Source: Hydrogenophaga sp. (GTDB lineage: Bacteria > Pseudomonadota > Gammaproteobacteria > Burkholderiales > Burkholderiaceae_C). Taken from it: 39,033 nucleotides of DNA. Each line of letters begins with the position of its first letter. The first letter of the stretch is position 1. The notes beneath the pieces were generated by a model, which saw nothing but the letters and a program-made list of their open reading frames with translations, ran no database searches and had not been told where the DNA came from. Positions 7,469-15,827 of the stretch are shown here, piece by piece. The stretch covers positions 323,714-362,746 of the forward strand of contig NZ_WVZN01000047.1 in NCBI RefSeq assembly GCF_011772445.1. Reading direction: 5' to 3'. The translations under genes were made by a program, and so were the position numbers.

Positions 7469-8583
7469 AGACCATCCGCCGCCTGATCTACGGCGAGGTG
7501 TTCTCGGCCGTCTTCTTCGTGCTGCTGGCCTTCCTGTCGCTGTTCTTCTTCTTCGACTTCGTCGATGAACTGCCCGACATCGGCAAGACCTCGCTGCTCG
7601 ACCCCGAGCGCGTGTACACCCTGGTCGACGCCCTGCTCTACGTGGGCCTGCTCATGCCCAGCCGCATCTACGAGCTGCTGCCCATCGCGGTGCTGATCGG
7701 CTCGGTGTTCGTGCTCGCGCGCCTGGCCCAGGGTTCGGAGTACACCATCCTGCGCACCAGCGGCCTGGGGCCCTGGCGCGCCCTGCGCACGCTGCTGGGC
7801 CTCGGCACGGTGTTCGTGCTGCTCACCTTTGCCATCGGCGACTACCTCGCGCCGCTGGCCGACCGTGGCGCGCAACTGCACAAGTCGCGCTTCCAGGGCG
7901 CGATCAGCCTGGGCCAGACGGGCGCCTGGCTGAAGGAAAAGCAGCCCTACAGCAACTTCTCGGTGAACGTGGGCTCCATGTCCGCGCAAGGCGACCTGGG
8001 CAATGTGCGCATCTTCGAGTTCAACAACCAGGGCTTCCTGGTGTCCACCCTGCACGCGCAGAGCGGGCGGATCGAGAACGACGAGAGCTGGACGCTGCGG
8101 CAGGTGGAGCGGCGCGAGTTCGACGCCGCGGGCCAGCAATCGGCCAAGGTGCAGCGCAGCCAGCTCGAGACCTTTCGCTGGCCCACCAGCCTGAACACCG
8201 AAATGGTGTCGGTGGCCCTGCTCAAGCCCGAGCGGATGCGCACGGCCGACCTGTTCGCCTACATCCGCCACCTGGAAGCCAACGGCCAGACCGCGCAGCG
8301 CCACGAGATCGAGTTCTGGCGCAAGGTGTTCTACCCGCTGTCCTGCCTGGTGATGGTGGTGCTGGCCCTGCCGTTTGCCTACCTGCACTTCCGCTCGGGC
8401 AGCATCACCGGCTACGTTTTCGGCGGGGTGATGATCGGCATCAGCTTCTTCCTGCTCAACAACGTGTTCGGCTACATCGGCAACCTGAACCAGTGGCAGC
8501 CCTGGCTGGCGGCGGCCTCGCCGGCGCTCATCTACTCGGTCTTCTCGCTCGGCGCCTTCGGGTGGCTGGTGCTCAAGCGATGA
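7465..8583 (+). CDS. lptG: LPS export permease LptG
   Basis: LptG is the second permease half of the LptB2FG lipopolysaccharide exporter. The 372-residue protein begins MKTIRRLIYGEVFSAVFFV, and residues such as FFFDFVDELPDIG in the first loop are typical of LptG rather than LptF. The fold is the same: three helices, a periplasmic jellyroll domain (roughly residues 135-270), then three helices (from about 280). Translation starts at the ATG at 7465, which overlaps the TGA of the repeat ORF; GGAGG sits 7 nt upstream, inside the repeat. Its own stop overlaps the cbiX start (ATGA at 8580). It therefore sits in a tightly coupled run lptF-lptG-cbiX-cysB. Confidence 0.93.
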   Translation: MKTIRRLIYGEVFSAVFFVLLAFLSLFFFFDFVDELPDIGKTSLLDPERVYTLVDALLYVGLLMPSRIYELLPIAVLIGSVFVLARLAQGSEYTILRTSGLGPWRALRTLLGLGTVFVLLTFAIGDYLAPLADRGAQLHKSRFQGAISLGQTGAWLKEKQPYSNFSVNVGSMSAQGDLGNVRIFEFNNQGFLVSTLHAQSGRIENDESWTLRQVERREFDAAGQQSAKVQRSQLETFRWPTSLNTEMVSVALLKPERMRTADLFAYIRHLEANGQTAQRHEIEFWRKVFYPLSCLVMVVLALPFAYLHFRSGSITGYVFGGVMIGISFFLLNNVFGYIGNLNQWQPWLAAASPALIYSVFSLGAFGWLVLKR

Positions 8584-8951
8584 CCAGACTGGGCGTCATC
8601 GTCTTCGCCCATGGCTCGCGCGACCCGCAGTGGCGCGCGCCGGTGGACGCCGTGGCCCGGCGCGTGGCCGAACGCGAACCGGGCACGCTGGCCTGCACCG
8701 CCTACCTCGAACTCACCGAGCCCGATCTGCCCACGGCCGCGCGCGAGCTGGTGCGCGCGGGGGCCAAGCGCATCCGCGTGCTGCCGCTGTTCTTCGGCAT
8801 GGGCAAGCACGCGCGCGAGGACCTGCCCAGGCTGGTGGACGAGTTGCGGCGCAACCACGCGAGCGTTGCCATCGAGCTCATGCCCACCGCGGGCGAAGAC
8901 CCGCGCCTGATCGATCTGTTGGCCGAACTGGCCTTGAAGGAGGGTGCATGA
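8580..8951 (+). CDS. cbiX: Sirohydrochlorin chelatase, short CbiX/SirB type
   Basis: This single-domain chelatase of 123 residues belongs to the CbiX/SirB family, which inserts cobalt or iron into sirohydrochlorin. It shows two family histidines, FAHGSRDPQW near residues 8-17 and FFGMGKHAREDLP near 72-84, which bind the metal. The length fits the small homodimeric form. Because siroheme is needed by the CysI sulfite reductase in this window and cysB follows directly, an iron-chelatase role in siroheme synthesis is the likeliest use. A cobalt/cobalamin role cannot be excluded. The start overlaps the lptG stop (ATGA, 8580-8583), and the stop overlaps the cysB start (ATGA, 8948-8951). The in-frame ATG at 8493 would lie deep inside lptG and was not used. 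Confidence 0.85.
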   Translation: MTRLGVIVFAHGSRDPQWRAPVDAVARRVAEREPGTLACTAYLELTEPDLPTAARELVRAGAKRIRVLPLFFGMGKHAREDLPRLVDELRRNHASVAIELMPTAGEDPRLIDLLAELALKEGA

Positions 8952-9892
8952 ACCTGCACCAGTTCAAGTTCGTGCAGGAGGCGGTGCGCCGCAACCTCAA
9001 CCTCACCGAGGCCGCCAAGGCGCTGCACACCTCGCAACCCGGCGTGTCCAAGGCCATCATCGAGCTGGAGGACGAGCTCGGCATCGAGATCTTCGCGCGC
9101 CATGGCAAGCGCATCAAGCGCGTCACCGAGCCGGGCCAGCAGGTGCTCAAGAGCATCGACATCATCCTGCGCGAGGTCAACAACCTCAAGCGCATCGGCG
9201 AGCAGTACTCGGCGCAGGACAGCGGCACGCTCTCCATCGCCACCACCCACACGCAGGCGCGCTACGTGCTGCCCGGGCCGGTGGCCGCGCTGCGCCAGGC
9301 CTACCCCAAGGTCGGCATCAGCCTGCACCAGGGCTCACCCGACCAGGTGGCGCGCATGCTGATCGAAGAGGTGGCCGAGATCGGCATGGCCACCGAGTCG
9401 CTGGTGAACTACCCCGAGCTCGTCACCCTGCCCGCCTACGAATGGCAGCACGTGCTGGTGTTTCCCTTCGATCACCCGCTGCTCGCGCGCGAGCGCATCG
9501 GCCTGGAAGACCTGGCGCAGTTGCCGCTGATCACCTACCACCCCAGCTTCACCGGCCGCACGCGCATCGACCAGGCCTTCGCGCTGCGTCACCTGCAACC
9601 CAACGTGGTGCTCGAGGCCATCGACTCGGACGTGATCAAGACCTACGTGAAGCTCGGCATGGGCGTGGGCATCGTGGCCGAGATGGCGGTCAAGGGCGAG
9701 AACCAGACGCCCGACCTGGTGGCGCGCCCGGCCGGCGCCCTGTTCGGCCACAACCTGGCGCGCGTGGCCTTCAAGCGCGGCACCTACCTGCGACAGTTCG
9801 TGCTGCGCTTCGCCGAGCTGTTGTCCGATCGCCTGTCGCGCGATCTGATCCAGCGCGCGATGGCCGGTGAACCCGACGACTACGAAATTTGA
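8948..9892 (+). CDS. cysB: CysB-type LysR regulator of sulfur assimilation
   Basis: This 314-residue LysR-family activator starts MNLHQFKFVQEAVRRNLNLT with an N-terminal winged helix-turn-helix (TEAAKALHTSQPGVSKAI near residues 20-37) and a C-terminal periplasmic-binding-like effector domain from about residue 90. The stretches TTHTQARYVLP and SPDQVARMLIEEVAEIG, and the close overall match to the CysB/Cbl group, separate it from other LysR members. CysB turns on sulfate assimilation genes under sulfur limitation, with N-acetylserine as inducer and sulfide or thiosulfate as anti-inducer in enteric bacteria. Its likely targets include the cys operon at 21-26 kb. It is not autoregulated from its own adjacent promoter as far as can be seen, since it begins inside the cbiX stop. 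Confidence 0.9.
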   Translation: MNLHQFKFVQEAVRRNLNLTEAAKALHTSQPGVSKAIIELEDELGIEIFARHGKRIKRVTEPGQQVLKSIDIILREVNNLKRIGEQYSAQDSGTLSIATTHTQARYVLPGPVAALRQAYPKVGISLHQGSPDQVARMLIEEVAEIGMATESLVNYPELVTLPAYEWQHVLVFPFDHPLLARERIGLEDLAQLPLITYHPSFTGRTRIDQAFALRHLQPNVVLEAIDSDVIKTYVKLGMGVGIVAEMAVKGENQTPDLVARPAGALFGHNLARVAFKRGTYLRQFVLRFAELLSDRLSRDLIQRAMAGEPDDYEI

Positions 9893-9896
9893 CCCC

Positions 9897-11078
9897 ATGG
9901 ACACGAAGACCCAGCCCCGCACCCCCGCCCTCGCCTCGCGCCTGCCGCAGGTGGGCACCACCATCTTCACCGTCATGTCCACGCTGGCGGCCGAGCACGG
10001 CGCCGTCAACCTGGGCCAGGGCTTCCCCGATTTCGGCTGCGACCCCGCCCTGCTGGACGCGGTGGACACGGCCATGCGCGCCGGCCACAACCAGTACCCG
10101 CCCATGACCGGCGTGCCCGCGCTGCGCCAGGCCATGGCCGACAAGGTCGAGGCCCTGTACGGCCGCCGCTACCATCCCGACACCGAGATCACCGTCACGG
10201 CCGGCGCCACGCAAGCCATCCTCACGGCGATCCTGGCCGTGGTGCACCCGGGCGACGAGGTCATCGTGCTGGAGCCCTGCTACGACAGCTACGTGCCCAA
10301 CATCGAACTGGCGGGCGGGCGCGTGGTGCGCGTACCGCTGGTGCCGGGCAGCTTTCGGCCCGACTTCGACGCCATCGCCCGGGCCATCACGCCGCGCACG
10401 CGCGCGCTGATCGTCAACACGCCGCACAACCCCAGCGGCATGTGCTGGACCGACGCCGAAATGCGCCGCCTGGACGAGCTGCTCGCGCCCACCGACATCG
10501 TGCTCATCAGCGACGAGGTCTACGAGCACATGGTGTTCGACGGCCTGCCGCACCACAGCGCGGCGCGCTACCCCGGCCTGGCGGCGCGCGCCTTCATCAT
10601 CAGCAGCTTCGGCAAGACCTACCACGTGACCGGCTGGAAGGTGGGCACGGTGCTCGCGCCCGCGCCGCTGACGGCCGAGTTCCGCAAGGTGCACCAGTTC
10701 AACGTGTTCACGGTGAACACGCCCATGCAGCACGCCCTGGCCGCCTACATGGCGGACCCGGCGCCCTACCGCGATCTGCCGGCCTTCTACCAGCGCAAGC
10801 GCGACCTGTTCCGCGAGGGGCTGGCGAAGACGCGCTTCAAACTGCTGCCGGGGGAAGGCACCTACTTCCAGTGCGTGGACATCTCGTCCCTGGCCGTGCC
10901 CGAGCGCGACCTGCCCGAGGCGGACTTCTGCCGCTGGCTCACCAGCGAGATCGGCGTGGCGGCGATCCCGCTGTCGGCGTTCTATGGGGATGGCTTCGAC
11001 CAGAAGGTGGTCCGCTTCTGCTTCGCGAAGAAAGACGACACGCTGCTGGAGGCGCTCAAGCGCCTGTCGACGCTCTAG
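9897..11078 (+). CDS. Class I/II aminotransferase, methionine aminotransferase (YbdL-like)
   Basis: This PLP-dependent fold type I aminotransferase has 393 residues. The PLP lysine is in SSFGKTYHVTGWK (Lys240). Other family blocks are INLGQGFPDF-like VNLGQGFPDF near the N-terminus, TAGATQAI, NTPHNPSG and the C-terminal VRFCFAKKD arginine that holds the substrate carboxylate. It most resembles the methionine/kynurenine aminotransferase group (YbdL), which transaminates methionine and other amino acids. That substrate is known for the group and only inferred here. It starts 4 bp after cysB, so it may belong to the same transcript, which would fit a sulfur amino-acid role. I chose the ATG at 9897 over the upstream in-frame ATG at 9867, which lies inside cysB. 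Confidence 0.87.
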   Translation: MDTKTQPRTPALASRLPQVGTTIFTVMSTLAAEHGAVNLGQGFPDFGCDPALLDAVDTAMRAGHNQYPPMTGVPALRQAMADKVEALYGRRYHPDTEITVTAGATQAILTAILAVVHPGDEVIVLEPCYDSYVPNIELAGGRVVRVPLVPGSFRPDFDAIARAITPRTRALIVNTPHNPSGMCWTDAEMRRLDELLAPTDIVLISDEVYEHMVFDGLPHHSAARYPGLAARAFIISSFGKTYHVTGWKVGTVLAPAPLTAEFRKVHQFNVFTVNTPMQHALAAYMADPAPYRDLPAFYQRKRDLFREGLAKTRFKLLPGEGTYFQCVDISSLAVPERDLPEADFCRWLTSEIGVAAIPLSAFYGDGFDQKVVRFCFAKKDDTLLEALKRLSTL

Positions 11079-11797
11079 CAACGGATCGGGTTGCGGCAGA
11101 AGCGCTCCAGCTCCCGCACCGTGCTGCGCGCCGCCACCGCCTGGCGCACGCCCGAGCCCATCTCCAGGCTGAGCTTCATCTCGTACTTCTTGAAGAAGGC
11201 CTCGAACAGCTCGCCGCCCAGCGTGCCCGTGGCCGTGAGCTGATCGCTCTGGGCATCGTGCTCCAGCAGCACCGCGCACAGCGGCTGCTCGGCCGGGCCG
11301 CGCAGCACCTGGGCCCCGCGCGCGGGGTCGTACTGGCTGTGGTCGGCGCAGCAGTGGATCAGGTCGCTGCCCTGGCTGGGCGTCTGCGGGTTCACCGCGG
11401 GGCCCTTGCGGAAGCTGATGAAGCTCAGGTCCTTGGTGGGGTAGACCAACTGGTGCGCGCAGATGGCCGAGAAGGCCACCACGCTGCGCTTCGCGCCCAC
11501 GCCGCCGGGCCACTGGTAGGACTGCTTGTCCTTCGTGTTCAGCGTCGCCGGCGGCGCCGCCTTGCCCAGGTCGAGCAGGAACACCGGCGTGGCCTCGAAC
11601 GGGTAATGGAACACGTAGTTGACCTGCGGCCGCAACTGGCTGGCCTTGAAGGGCTGGCCCTGCTCGTCCACCAGCAGCGTGCGCGCGTAAGCCTTGGGCT
11701 GCGCATTGGCCGCCCAGGCGGACGTGCCAAGTGCGCTGGCCAGCGAGGTGGTGGTCGCGCCAACGGCGCAGGCCTGAACGAAATCGCGTCGGTCCAT
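11075..11797 (-). CDS. Tat-exported Rieske [2Fe-2S] protein of unknown role
   Basis: This 240-residue protein begins MDRRDFVQACAVGATT, a twin-arginine signal or anchor ending near residue 30. It contains a Rieske-like ligand set: C113-A-H115 (ICAHQLVYP) and C150-A-D-H153 (CCADHSQYDP). Unlike bc1-type Rieske proteins, box I lacks the second cysteine (CxHxxC) that makes the disulfide, although Cys149 and the C-terminal Cys residues are extra. It is probably a periplasmic electron-transfer protein. No partner oxidase or dehydrogenase gene is adjacent: hrpA lies upstream in the same direction 66 bp away, and the aminotransferase converges on it. The two stop codons share the CTAG palindrome at 11075-11078. 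I chose the ATG at 11797 because it starts the signal directly. Confidence 0.75.
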   Translation of the reverse strand: MDRRDFVQACAVGATTTSLASALGTSAWAANAQPKAYARTLLVDEQGQPFKASQLRPQVNYVFHYPFEATPVFLLDLGKAAPPATLNTKDKQSYQWPGGVGAKRSVVAFSAICAHQLVYPTKDLSFISFRKGPAVNPQTPSQGSDLIHCCADHSQYDPARGAQVLRGPAEQPLCAVLLEHDAQSDQLTATGTLGGELFEAFFKKYEMKLSLEMGSGVRQAVAARSTVRELERFCRNPIRC

Positions 11798-11863
11798 GGG
11801 CGGGTGACTCCTGGCGTGAACCGGCCCAGTGGAGCGCAGGCGCGCCGCGCTTGTCAAGGCTTC

Positions 11864-14800
11864 TCAGGCATTGAGCTGCGCCCAGCTCTTCTCCAGGCGC
11901 TTGAGGCTCACCGGCTGCGGCGTGCGCAGCTCCTGCGCGAAGAAGCTCACGCGCAGCTCCTCCAGCAACCAGCGCAGCTCCTGCAGGCGCGCGTCCTGCA
12001 CGCCCTTGCGCTCGGCCACCAGGCGCCAGTAGCGCTGCTCCTGGGGCTTCAGTTCGGCCTGCCTGGCGGCGTCGCGCGCCGGGTCGGCGCGCAGCTTGTC
12101 CAGCCGCAGCTGCACCGCCTTCAGGTAGCGCGGCAGGTGCTGCAGTTGCGCGTGCGGCGTCTCGATGAGGAAGCGCTTCGTCACCAGCCGCTGCAATTGC
12201 TGCGAGACATCGGCCGCCACGTCCGCGGGCGGCTTGGCGTCCTTGAGCTTGCGCTGCGCGGCCGCGAACTCGGTGAGGATGGCGCCGGCCGTGCGCGCGA
12301 TCTCGGCCGCGATGAGGTTCAAGCGCCCGCGACCGTCGGCCACGCGCTGATCGAAGGCCTTGGCGTCGGCCGGCAGGGGCTCCTGCAGGAAGGCGCGGTC
12401 GAGCGCCAGCTCGATGATCTGCGCCCGCAGCTCTTCCAGCGTGCCGCCGCCGCGCTCCTTGTCCACGCCCATGAAGGCCGCGCCCATGGCCTGCAGGCCG
12501 GCGATGTTCTTCTCGAGGTACCTCAGCGCGTCCTTGATCTGCAGCGCCACCAGCCGGCGCAAGCCCTCGCGGTGGCGCGCCTGCGCGACGTCGGGCTCGT
12601 CGAAGACCTCGAGGCGCACGGCATCGCCGTCGTCGACCAGTGCGGGAAAGCCGATGAGGGTCTGGCCTCCGCGGCGGATTTCCAGCAGCTCAGGCAGTTC
12701 GCCAAAGTCCCAGCGGGTGTGGCGTTGGCTCGCGTCCACCGCCGGTGCGGCGGGGGCCGGTGCGGCTTTTGCCACCCGCACGGCTTGGCCATTCGGGCCC
12801 GACGGAGGCACAGGCGCCGATGGCGCGGGCGCCGGGGCGCTGGTGGTCTTGAGCGCCGCCAGCGCCTGGAACGCGCCGCGCGCCTGCGAGCCCAGCTCGG
12901 CCTTGAGCGCGCCCAGGTTGCGGCCCTGCCCCAGTTGCCGCCCGTGCTCGTCCACCACGCGCAGGTGCATGAACAGGTGCGGCGGCAACTGGTCGGGTTT
13001 GAGGTCGTTGCGCACGATGTCGAGCTGCGTGGCCTCGCGCACGAGCTTGAGCACGGCGTCCTGAAGGCCGCCATGGGCGAAGGCCTCTGGCGCGCACAGC
13101 GCCTCGGTGAAGCGCTCGGCCGTGGCCGGTAGCGGCACCAGCCGCGAGCGCGGGCGCTGGTGCAGTGTCTTGAGCAGGGCCAGCACCTTGTCTTTCAGCA
13201 TGCCGGGCACCAGCCAGTCGCAGCGCTCCTCGCTCACCTGGTTGAGCGCGTAGATCGGCACCGTGACCGAGAGGCCGTCGCGCGCGTCGCCGGGCTCGTG
13301 CAGGTAGCTGGCGGCGCAGTCCACACCGCCCAGGCGCACGGTGCGCGGGAAGGCCTGGGCCGTGATGCCGGCGGCCTCGTGGCGCATCAGGTCTTCGCGC
13401 GTGAGGAACAGCAGCCTGGGGTTCTCGCGCGCGGCCTGGGCGTACCAGCGTTCGAAGGCGGCGCCGCTGCTCAGATCGGCGGGGACCTGTTCGTCGTACC
13501 AGGCATAGATGACCTCGTCGTCCACCAGCACGTCCTGCCGGCGCGACTTGTGCTCCAGCTCCGTCACCTGCCGCACCAGCTTGCGGTTGGCGGCCAGGAA
13601 AGGCAGCTTCGTGTCCCACTCGCCTTGCACCAGGGCCTCGCGGATGAAGATGGCGCGCGCGCCTTCCGGGTCGATGCGGCCGTAGTCGGCGCGCCGGTTG
13701 TGGTAGATCACCAGGCCGTAGAGCGTGGCGCGCTCCAGCGCCGACACGCGCGCCGCCCGCTTCTCCCAGTGCGGGTCCAGCAACTGCTTCTTGAGCAGGT
13801 GCGCGCCCACGCGCTCCACCCAGGTGGGTTCGATGGCCGCGATGCCGCGCCCGAACAGGCGCGTGGTCTCCACCAGTTCGGCGCAGACGATCCAGCGGCC
13901 CGGCTTCTTGCTGAGGTTCGCCCCGGGGTGGCGGTGGAACCTGATGCCGCGCGCCCCGAGGTACCAGTCTTCGGTTTCGCTCTTGCAGCCGATGTTGCCC
14001 AGCAGGCCGCTGAGCATGGCGCAGTGCAGTTGCTCGTAGCTGGCCGGCGTCGCGTTGAGTTTCCAGCCCTGCTCGCCCACCACGGTGTGCAACTGGCTGT
14101 GCGTGTCGCGCCATTCGCGCACGCGGCGCACGTTGATGAAGTTTTCGCGCAGCAGGTTCTCGTATTGGCGGTGGCTGAGCTTGTGGTCCTGGCCGTGACC
14201 GCCCCGGCTGTCGTCCAGCCACTTCCAGAGCTTGAGCGTGCCCGTGAACTCGCTCTTCTCGTCGTCGAACTTGGCGTGCGCCTGATCGGCCTGGGCCTGC
14301 TTGTCGATGGGGCGATCGCGCACGTCCTGCACGCTCAGGGCCGAGGCGATGACCAGCACCTCGTCGAGCGCGTTCTGGTCGCGCGCGGCCAGGATCATGC
14401 GGCCCACGCGCGGGTCCAGCGGCAGGCGCGACAGCGACTGGCCGATGGCCGTGAGTTCGTTGTCGTCGTCCACCGCGCCGAGTTCGGCGAGCAACTGGTA
14501 GCCGTCGGCGATGGCGCGGCGCTGGGGGGCGTCGACGAAGGCGAAGTCCTCCACCGCGCCCAGGCGCAGGGCCTTCATGCGCAGGATCACGCCCGCGAGC
14601 GAGCTGCGCAGGATCTCCGGGTCGGTGAAGCGCGCGCGGCCGTTGAAGTCGGCCTCGTCGTAGAGGCGGATGCAGATGCCGTCGGCCACGCGGCCGCAGC
14701 GGCCGGCGCGCTGGTTGGCCGCGGCCTGGCTGATGGACTCGATCTGCAACTGCTCCACCTTCTGGCGGAAGCTGTAGCGCTTCACGCGCGCGGTGCCGGC

Positions 14801-15802
14801 ATCGATGACGTAGCGGATGCCGGGCACGGTGAGCGAGGTCTCGGCCACGTTGGTGGCCAGGACGATGCGGCGCTGGCCGTGCGGCTGGAAGATGCGGTCC
14901 TGCTCGGCCTGGGACAGTCGCGCGAACAGCGGCAGCACCTCGGCGTTGCGGGTCAGGGGCTGGTGCGCCAGGTGCTTGCGCAGGTGATCGGCGGCTTCGC
15001 GGATCTCGCGTTCACCGGGCAGGAAGACGAGCACGTCGCCGCCCTGGCCGCCGCGCCACAGCTCGTCGACGCCGTCGGCGATGGCGTCGTTCAGGTCGTA
15101 CTCGCGGCTCTCCTCGAATGGCCGCCAGCGCACCTCGACGGGGTACGTGCGCCCCGACACCATCAATACGGGCGCCTTGCCCTTGGCCGAAGAGAAGTAC
15201 TCCGCGAAGCGGTCGGCGTCGATCGTTGCCGAGGTGACGATGAGCTTCAGATCGGGCCGGCGCGGCAGCAGCTGGCGCAGGTAGCCGAGCAGGAAGTCGA
15301 TGTTGAGGCTGCGCTCGTGCGCCTCGTCGATGATGATCGTGTCGTAGGCGCTGAGGTCCGGGTCGCTCTGCGTCTCGGCGAGCAGGATGCCGTCGGTCAT
15401 CAGCTTGACCGAGGCCTCGCGCGAGAGCCGGTCCTGGAAGCGCACCTTGAAGCCCACCACGTCGCCCAGCGGGGTCTTCAGCTCTTCGGCGATGCGCTTG
15501 GCCACGGAACTGGCGGCGATGCGGCGCGGCTGTGTGTGGCCGATGAGGCGGCCACGCTCGCCGGGCTTGGCGTTGATCCGCCCGCGCCCCATGGCAAGTG
15601 CGATCTTGGGCAGCTGCGTGGTCTTGCCCGAGCCGGTTTCGCCGCAGACGATGACGACCTGGTGTTCGCGGATGGCTGCCTCGATCTCGTGGCGGCGCGC
15701 CGACACGGGCAGCGCGTCGGGGAACTCCAGGTGCAGGGCGGGCGTGGGCAAGGCGGGACTTCGGTGAAAATCGGCGAGCTCCCGATTATCCCGTGCCCCC
15801 AC
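11864..15802 (-). CDS. hrpA: ATP-dependent RNA helicase HrpA
   Basis: HrpA is a DEAH-box RNA helicase, linked in E. coli to mRNA processing and to rescue of stalled or collided ribosomes. The 1312-residue length is normal for HrpA. Motif I is GETGSGKTTQ (Walker A, residues 54-61), motif II is DEAHERS, motif III SATI and motif VI QRAGRCGR. The helicase core is followed by the HA2/OB-fold regions and the long DUF3418-type C-terminal domain. An Ala/Pro-rich insertion (PAPAPSAPVPPSG) lies in the C-terminal half. The GTG at 15802 gives the full ORF, but only 25 bp then remain before the divergent argA. A later start, such as the GTG that encodes Val in ALPVSARR (about residue 33), is possible. Confidence 0.93.
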   Translation of the reverse strand: MGARDNRELADFHRSPALPTPALHLEFPDALPVSARRHEIEAAIREHQVVIVCGETGSGKTTQLPKIALAMGRGRINAKPGERGRLIGHTQPRRIAASSVAKRIAEELKTPLGDVVGFKVRFQDRLSREASVKLMTDGILLAETQSDPDLSAYDTIIIDEAHERSLNIDFLLGYLRQLLPRRPDLKLIVTSATIDADRFAEYFSSAKGKAPVLMVSGRTYPVEVRWRPFEESREYDLNDAIADGVDELWRGGQGGDVLVFLPGEREIREAADHLRKHLAHQPLTRNAEVLPLFARLSQAEQDRIFQPHGQRRIVLATNVAETSLTVPGIRYVIDAGTARVKRYSFRQKVEQLQIESISQAAANQRAGRCGRVADGICIRLYDEADFNGRARFTDPEILRSSLAGVILRMKALRLGAVEDFAFVDAPQRRAIADGYQLLAELGAVDDDNELTAIGQSLSRLPLDPRVGRMILAARDQNALDEVLVIASALSVQDVRDRPIDKQAQADQAHAKFDDEKSEFTGTLKLWKWLDDSRGGHGQDHKLSHRQYENLLRENFINVRRVREWRDTHSQLHTVVGEQGWKLNATPASYEQLHCAMLSGLLGNIGCKSETEDWYLGARGIRFHRHPGANLSKKPGRWIVCAELVETTRLFGRGIAAIEPTWVERVGAHLLKKQLLDPHWEKRAARVSALERATLYGLVIYHNRRADYGRIDPEGARAIFIREALVQGEWDTKLPFLAANRKLVRQVTELEHKSRRQDVLVDDEVIYAWYDEQVPADLSSGAAFERWYAQAARENPRLLFLTREDLMRHEAAGITAQAFPRTVRLGGVDCAASYLHEPGDARDGLSVTVPIYALNQVSEERCDWLVPGMLKDKVLALLKTLHQRPRSRLVPLPATAERFTEALCAPEAFAHGGLQDAVLKLVREATQLDIVRNDLKPDQLPPHLFMHLRVVDEHGRQLGQGRNLGALKAELGSQARGAFQALAALKTTSAPAPAPSAPVPPSGPNGQAVRVAKAAPAPAAPAVDASQRHTRWDFGELPELLEIRRGGQTLIGFPALVDDGDAVRLEVFDEPDVAQARHREGLRRLVALQIKDALRYLEKNIAGLQAMGAAFMGVDKERGGGTLEELRAQIIELALDRAFLQEPLPADAKAFDQRVADGRGRLNLIAAEIARTAGAILTEFAAAQRKLKDAKPPADVAADVSQQLQRLVTKRFLIETPHAQLQHLPRYLKAVQLRLDKLRADPARDAARQAELKPQEQRYWRLVAERKGVQDARLQELRWLLEELRVSFFAQELRTPQPVSLKRLEKSWAQLNA

Positions 15803-15827
15803 GCCCCTTGCAGCCGCTCAAGCCCTG

